Source: CADEEN01 sp963751775 (lineage in GTDB: Bacteria; Pseudomonadota; Gammaproteobacteria; Burkholderiales; Burkholderiaceae_C). From it: a DNA stretch of 64,000 nucleotides. A program made the translations under genes and the position numbers. The stretch spans positions 310,001 to 374,000 of the forward strand of contig CAVVVW010000028.1 in NCBI GenBank assembly GCA_963751775.1, given 5' to 3'. The notes under the pieces are model-generated. The model was not told the origin of the DNA and ran no database searches. It saw only the letters and a list, made by a program, of their open reading frames with translations. Position 1 is the first letter of the stretch; each line of letters begins with the position of its first letter. Positions 60,471 through 64,000 of this stretch are shown one piece after another.

Positions 60471-62393
60471 TCAGCTCGACTTCCTCACCCGCAGGTACCA
60501 CTCGCAGAGCAGGCGTACCTGCTTGGCGGTATAGCCCTTGGCGACCATGCGGGTGACGAAGTCCTCGTGTTTCTTGGCCTCGTCGGCGCTGGCCTTGGCA
60601 TTGAAGCTGATCACCGGCAGCAGCTCTTCGGTGTTGGAGAACATCTTCTTCTCGATCACCGTGCGCAGCTTCTCGTAGCTGGTCCAGACCGGGTTGTTGC
60701 CGTGGTTGTTGGCGCGCGCGCGCAGCACGAAGTTGACGATCTCGTTGCGGAAGTCCTTCGGATTGGCGATGCCGGCGGGCTTCTCGATCTTCTCCAATTC
60801 GCCGTTCAGGGCGCCGCGGTCGAACACCTCGCCGGTGTCGGTGTCGCGGTACTCGTGGTCCTGGATCCAGTAATCGGCGTAGGTCACGTAACGGTCGAAG
60901 ATGTTCTGCCCGTACTCGCTGTAGCTCTCCAGGTAGGCGGTCTGGATCTCCTTGCCGATGAACTCGGCATAACGCGTGGCCAGGTGCTCCTTGATGAAGC
61001 CGAGGTACTTCTCCTCGAGTTCCTTCGGGAACTGCTCGCGCTCGATCTGCTGCTCCAGCACGTACATCAGGTGCACCGGGTTGGCCGCCACTTCCTGGCT
61101 GTCGAAGTTGAAGACCTTGGAGATGATCTTGAACGCGAAGCGCGTCGAGATGCCGCTCATGCCCTCGTCGACACCGGCGTAGTCGCGATACTCCTGGTAG
61201 CTCTTGGCGCGCGGATCGGTGTCCTTCAGGTTCTCGCCGTCGTAGACCAGCATCTTCGAGAACAGCGACGAGTTCTCCGGCTCCTTCAGGCGCGTCAGCA
61301 CCGCGAACTGGCTCATCATCTTCAGCGTACCCGGTGCGCACTTGGCCGCGGCCAGCGACGAGTTGCGGATCAGCTTCTCGTAGATCTTGACCTCCTCGGA
61401 CACGCGCAGGCAGTACGGCACCTTGACGATGTAGATGCGGTCCAGGAAGGCCTCGTTGTTCTTGTTGTTGCGGAAGGCCTTCCATTCGCTCTCGTTGCTG
61501 TGCGCCAGCACGATGCCGTCGAACGGAATCGCGCCGAAGCCCTCGGTGCCCTTGTAGTTGTTCTCCTGCGTGGCCGTGAGCAGCGGATGCAGCACCTTGA
61601 TCGGCGCCTTGAACATCTCGACGAACTCCAGCAGGCCCTGGTTCGACAGGCACAGGCCGCCGGAGTAGCTGTAGGCGTCGGGGTCGTCCTGCGCGTAGGT
61701 CTCGAGCTTGCGGATGTCGACCTTGCCGACCAGCGAGCTGATGTCCTGGTTGTTCTCGTCGCCCGGCTCGGTCTTGCTGATGCCGATCTGCTTGAGGATC
61801 GACGGATGGCGCTTGACGACCTTGAACTTGCGGATGTCGCCGCCGAACTCTTCCAGCCGCTTGACCGCCCATGGCGACAGGATCCGGTTCAGGTAGCGCC
61901 GCGGGATGCCGTACTCCTTCTCCAGGATCGGCCCGTCTTCGATCAGGTCGAACAGGCCGAGCGGCGACTCATTGACCGGCGAACCCTTGATGGCGTAGAA
62001 CGGCACGTCCTGCATCAACTGCTTCAGCCGCTCGGCGATCGAACTCTTGCCGCCGCCGACGGGCCCCAGCAGGTACAGGATCTGCTTCTTCTCCTCCAGC
62101 CCCTGCGCCGCGTGACGGAAGTAAGACACCACCTGCTCGATGGCGTCCTCCATGCCGTAGAACTCGGCGAACGCCGGGTAGATCTTGATGACCTTGTTGG
62201 CGAAGATGCGCGACAGCCGGGGCTCGTTGCGCGTATCGACCATCTGCGGCTCGCCGATGGCCTTGAGCATGCGTTCGGGCGCGGTGGCGTAGGCCAGCGG
62301 GTTGCGCTTGCACTCGGCGAGGAAGTCCTCCAGCGACAACTCCTCTTCACGAGTGCGCTCGTAGCGCGCGGCATAGCTCTTGATCACGTCCAT
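60471..62393 (-). CDS. prkA: PrkA serine protein kinase / AAA-type stress protein
   Basis: A 640-aa protein (E. coli YeaG), intact. N-terminal AAA core with Walker A LLGPVGGGKSSIAERLKQL, FDLIEDGPILEKEYGIPRRY, VLAHSNESEWKAFRNNKNNE; C-terminal kinase-like region (EIVNFVLRARANNHGNNPVW). Head of prkA-yeaH-spoVR, a module linked to starvation and stationary-phase survival. Start ATG 62393 with GGAGG 5-10 bases before. Confidence 0.95.
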   Translation of the reverse strand: MDVIKSYAARYERTREEELSLEDFLAECKRNPLAYATAPERMLKAIGEPQMVDTRNEPRLSRIFANKVIKIYPAFAEFYGMEDAIEQVVSYFRHAAQGLEEKKQILYLLGPVGGGKSSIAERLKQLMQDVPFYAIKGSPVNESPLGLFDLIEDGPILEKEYGIPRRYLNRILSPWAVKRLEEFGGDIRKFKVVKRHPSILKQIGISKTEPGDENNQDISSLVGKVDIRKLETYAQDDPDAYSYSGGLCLSNQGLLEFVEMFKAPIKVLHPLLTATQENNYKGTEGFGAIPFDGIVLAHSNESEWKAFRNNKNNEAFLDRIYIVKVPYCLRVSEEVKIYEKLIRNSSLAAAKCAPGTLKMMSQFAVLTRLKEPENSSLFSKMLVYDGENLKDTDPRAKSYQEYRDYAGVDEGMSGISTRFAFKIISKVFNFDSQEVAANPVHLMYVLEQQIEREQFPKELEEKYLGFIKEHLATRYAEFIGKEIQTAYLESYSEYGQNIFDRYVTYADYWIQDHEYRDTDTGEVFDRGALNGELEKIEKPAGIANPKDFRNEIVNFVLRARANNHGNNPVWTSYEKLRTVIEKKMFSNTEELLPVISFNAKASADEAKKHEDFVTRMVAKGYTAKQVRLLCEWYLRVRKSS

Positions 62394-62770
62394 GTACGGA
62401 CCTCCTTGGAAGGGCTCGAAACCCGCAAGCAGTTGGCCTGCGGATACTCTGGGAAGTTCTGATGCAGTCCCGGCCTGGCGGGCCCGGGCGGCATCAGAGC
62501 TTTCCGATCCAGGAGCACATGGTGTGCACACTATATTGAACGCAGCATCGCGCAGTCGGTCTTGACCTGTGACTCGAGGTGTAGCACTTTTCGCCCACAT
62601 TTCACGCCACAGGCCCTGCGTCATGCCTCAACGTACCACGCCGTCCTTTGGCTGACGCGATGCGTGGTGTTTGTAGTGCGCCGCGTCATGGCTGGCAAGC
62701 ACCGTTTCATGTGCTGTTGTGCACAGCACATTGAGCGCGTCGCGATGCGACAAGTTCCAGTCACCCGGCG
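62394..62770. other. 377-base upstream region of prkA
   Basis: No coding frame I can support. It must carry the prkA promoter: on the reverse strand ATTCAATATAGTGTG (about 62541-62527) offers a TATAGT box next to the palindrome GTGTGCACAC (62523-62532). It also takes the 3' end of the polyol dehydrogenase gene. Confidence 0.5.
62709..62731. repeat. perfect inverted repeat between the polyol dehydrogenase gene and prkA
   Basis: ATGTGCTGT-TGTGC-ACAGCACAT: perfect 9-base arms and a 5-base loop. It lies 40 bases after the dehydrogenase stop. Without a T-run it may be a weak terminator or a protein site; it shares GTGCACA with the palindrome at 62523. Confidence 0.55.
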
Positions 62771-64000
62771 TCAGGCCGCGAGCGTGGCGGCCACGCCGCG
62801 CTCGCGCAGGCTTTGCAGCGCCGGCGCCAGCGCCGCGACGAGGCGCGGCTCGCCGGCCAGATCGCCGAACACCGGCGCGAAGCGCGTCAGGTGTTCGGCA
62901 CGGGCGCGGGCATCGGGCATGGCCTGGCCCTCGTGCACCAATGCTTGAAGGGCCGCCGCCAGGGGATCGTCGATCGGGTAGCGGTTGCCGGCCTCGTCGT
63001 GGCCGCGCAGGAAGTGCAGCCAGCCGGCCAGGGCCAGCGACAGGTGCGCAATCGAGGCACCGGCGGCAAGCCGGTCGCGCAAGGTGGCCAGCAAGCGCTG
63101 CGGGATCTTCTGCGAGCCATCCATCGCAATCTGGGCGCAGCGGTGCGCGAGTGCGGGGTTGGCAAAGCGCAGCAGCAAGCGCTCACGGTATTGGGGCGGG
63201 ACCACGACGCCGGTCAGCGTCGGCTCGACCTCGCGCGACAACATCGACGTCGATGAACCGGTGCAATGCGGGTTGGCCGATCGCCACATCGACCGTGGCC
63301 CAACCGGCGACCACGCCCAGGTAGGCCAGCGCCGAGTGCGCGCCGTTGACCATGCGCAGTTTCAGGCGCTCCCAGGCCGCCACATCGGCTGACGTGGCGA
63401 CGAAGCGCGCGCCGGGCCATTCGGGGCGGCCGGCGGCGAAGCGGTCTTCGAGCACCCAGTCGATGAACGGCTCGGCCACCACCGGCCAGGCATCGTGCAG
63501 ACCCAGCGCCTGGTCGACGCGCCGCGGTCGGCGTCGGTCGTGCGCGGCACGATGCGGTCGACCATGCTGCACGGGAACGTGCAGTTCGCGTCGATCCAGT
63601 CGGCCAGGCCGGGCTTGGCCCAGGGCCTGCGCAAACGCCAGCACCAGGCCACGCAGAACGCGGCCGTTGGCCGGCAGGTTGTCGAGCGAGAGCAGTGTCA
63701 GGCCGCCGAGCCCGCTGGCGCGGCGCTGCGCCAGACCGCGCACGATGAAGCCGACGGCGCTGACCGGCGCATCGCGGTGCGCGAGGTCGCGTGCGATGTC
63801 CGGGTGCTCGAGCCGCAACGCGCCCGTCGCCGGGTCGTGGCAATAGCCCTTCTCGGTGATGGTCAGGCTGACGATGCGCGTCGCGGGCGAGGCCAGGCGC
63901 CGCAACAGCGCGGCCGGGTCTTCGGGCGCGACCAGCATCTCGCGCAGGCTGCCGATCACGCGCAGGCGCTGGCGCGGCGCACCGCGCTCATCGGCATCGC
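62771..64000 (-). CDS. mannitol/polyol dehydrogenase family protein, 5' end cut by window edge, three frame breaks
   Basis: Long-chain polyol dehydrogenase (mannitol 2-dehydrogenase / fructuronate reductase family), oxidising a polyol or reducing a keto sugar with NAD(P). RIVSLTITEKGYCHDPATGA, GGLTLLSLDNLPANGRVLRG, CTFPCSMVDRIVPRTTDAD and the catalytic KLRMVNGAHSALAYLG (Lys, Asn, His) are clear. Breaks near 63615, 63530 and 63245. The N-terminal Rossmann part lies beyond the window. Ends RERGVAATLAA. Confidence 0.88.

Overview
The window is very GC-rich bacterial DNA with gene content and order typical of Betaproteobacteria, order Burkholderiales. Pointers are a TctC/Bug-type binding protein, a GTP-type PEP carboxykinase, recG divergent from queA-tgt, rsmI divergent from yraN-diaA-dolP, ubiA next to proC, yggS-pilT-pilU, tldD-aroG and prkA-yeaH-spoVR. 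I cannot place it to genus from sequence alone. I saw no rRNA, tRNA, CRISPR array, prophage or intact insertion sequence.

Layout. 1-10 kb: valine catabolism (mmsA, cut by the window edge), two YecA/UPF0149 paralogues, a universal stress protein, a phosphoesterase, pckG, an SGNH hydrolase, rlmJ and an alpha/beta hydrolase. 10-15 kb: queuosine genes (tgt, queA) and recG. 15-19 kb: a tetR-SDR-MFS-quinone oxidoreductase operon with two palindromes as candidate operators. 19-27 kb: a sugar/sugar-acid locus (ribokinase, TRAP transporter, DapA-like aldolase, GntR regulator, FucU-type mutarotase, then divergently a sugar dehydrogenase and a lactonase). 27-31 kb: oxyR-katG plus what looks like the tail of a lost dps. 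31-40 kb: mgtA-type ATPase, PepSY protein, prfC, leucyl aminopeptidase, ubiA, a small lipoprotein, proC. 40-46 kb: an orphan TctC, putA with a divergent Lrp-type regulator, yggS. 46-50 kb: pilT-pilU and a 3-hydroxyisobutyrate-type dehydrogenase. 50-57 kb: dolP, diaA, yraN, rsmI, tldD, aroG, cobalamin adenosyltransferase, an FAD-linked D-2-hydroxyacid dehydrogenase. 57-62 kb: spoVR-yeaH-prkA. 62.7-64 kb: a polyol dehydrogenase cut by the right edge.

The best candidate for something undescribed lies just upstream of aroG (DAHP synthase, entry to aromatic amino acid synthesis). A 25-codon reading frame carries seven aromatic codons in eight (FYFTYFWF) and is followed by a strong intrinsic terminator; a segment inside the frame can pair with the 5' arm of the terminator stem. 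This has the architecture of a ribosome-mediated attenuator sensing Phe/Tyr/Trp.

Other signals: seven genes have an ACAAT-type -10 box 6-9 nt before the start codon and no Shine-Dalgarno, which suggests leaderless mRNAs; a family of GC-rich palindromic repeats lies between genes and also in frame inside recG and putA; a 214-bp hairpin-rich spacer separates prkA from yeaH.

Caveat: more than 30 single-base frame breaks occur across the window, many in conserved housekeeping genes. I read most of them as indel errors in the source sequence, not biology. Break positions are estimates (about +/-15 nt), and broken genes are given as single features across the breaks.
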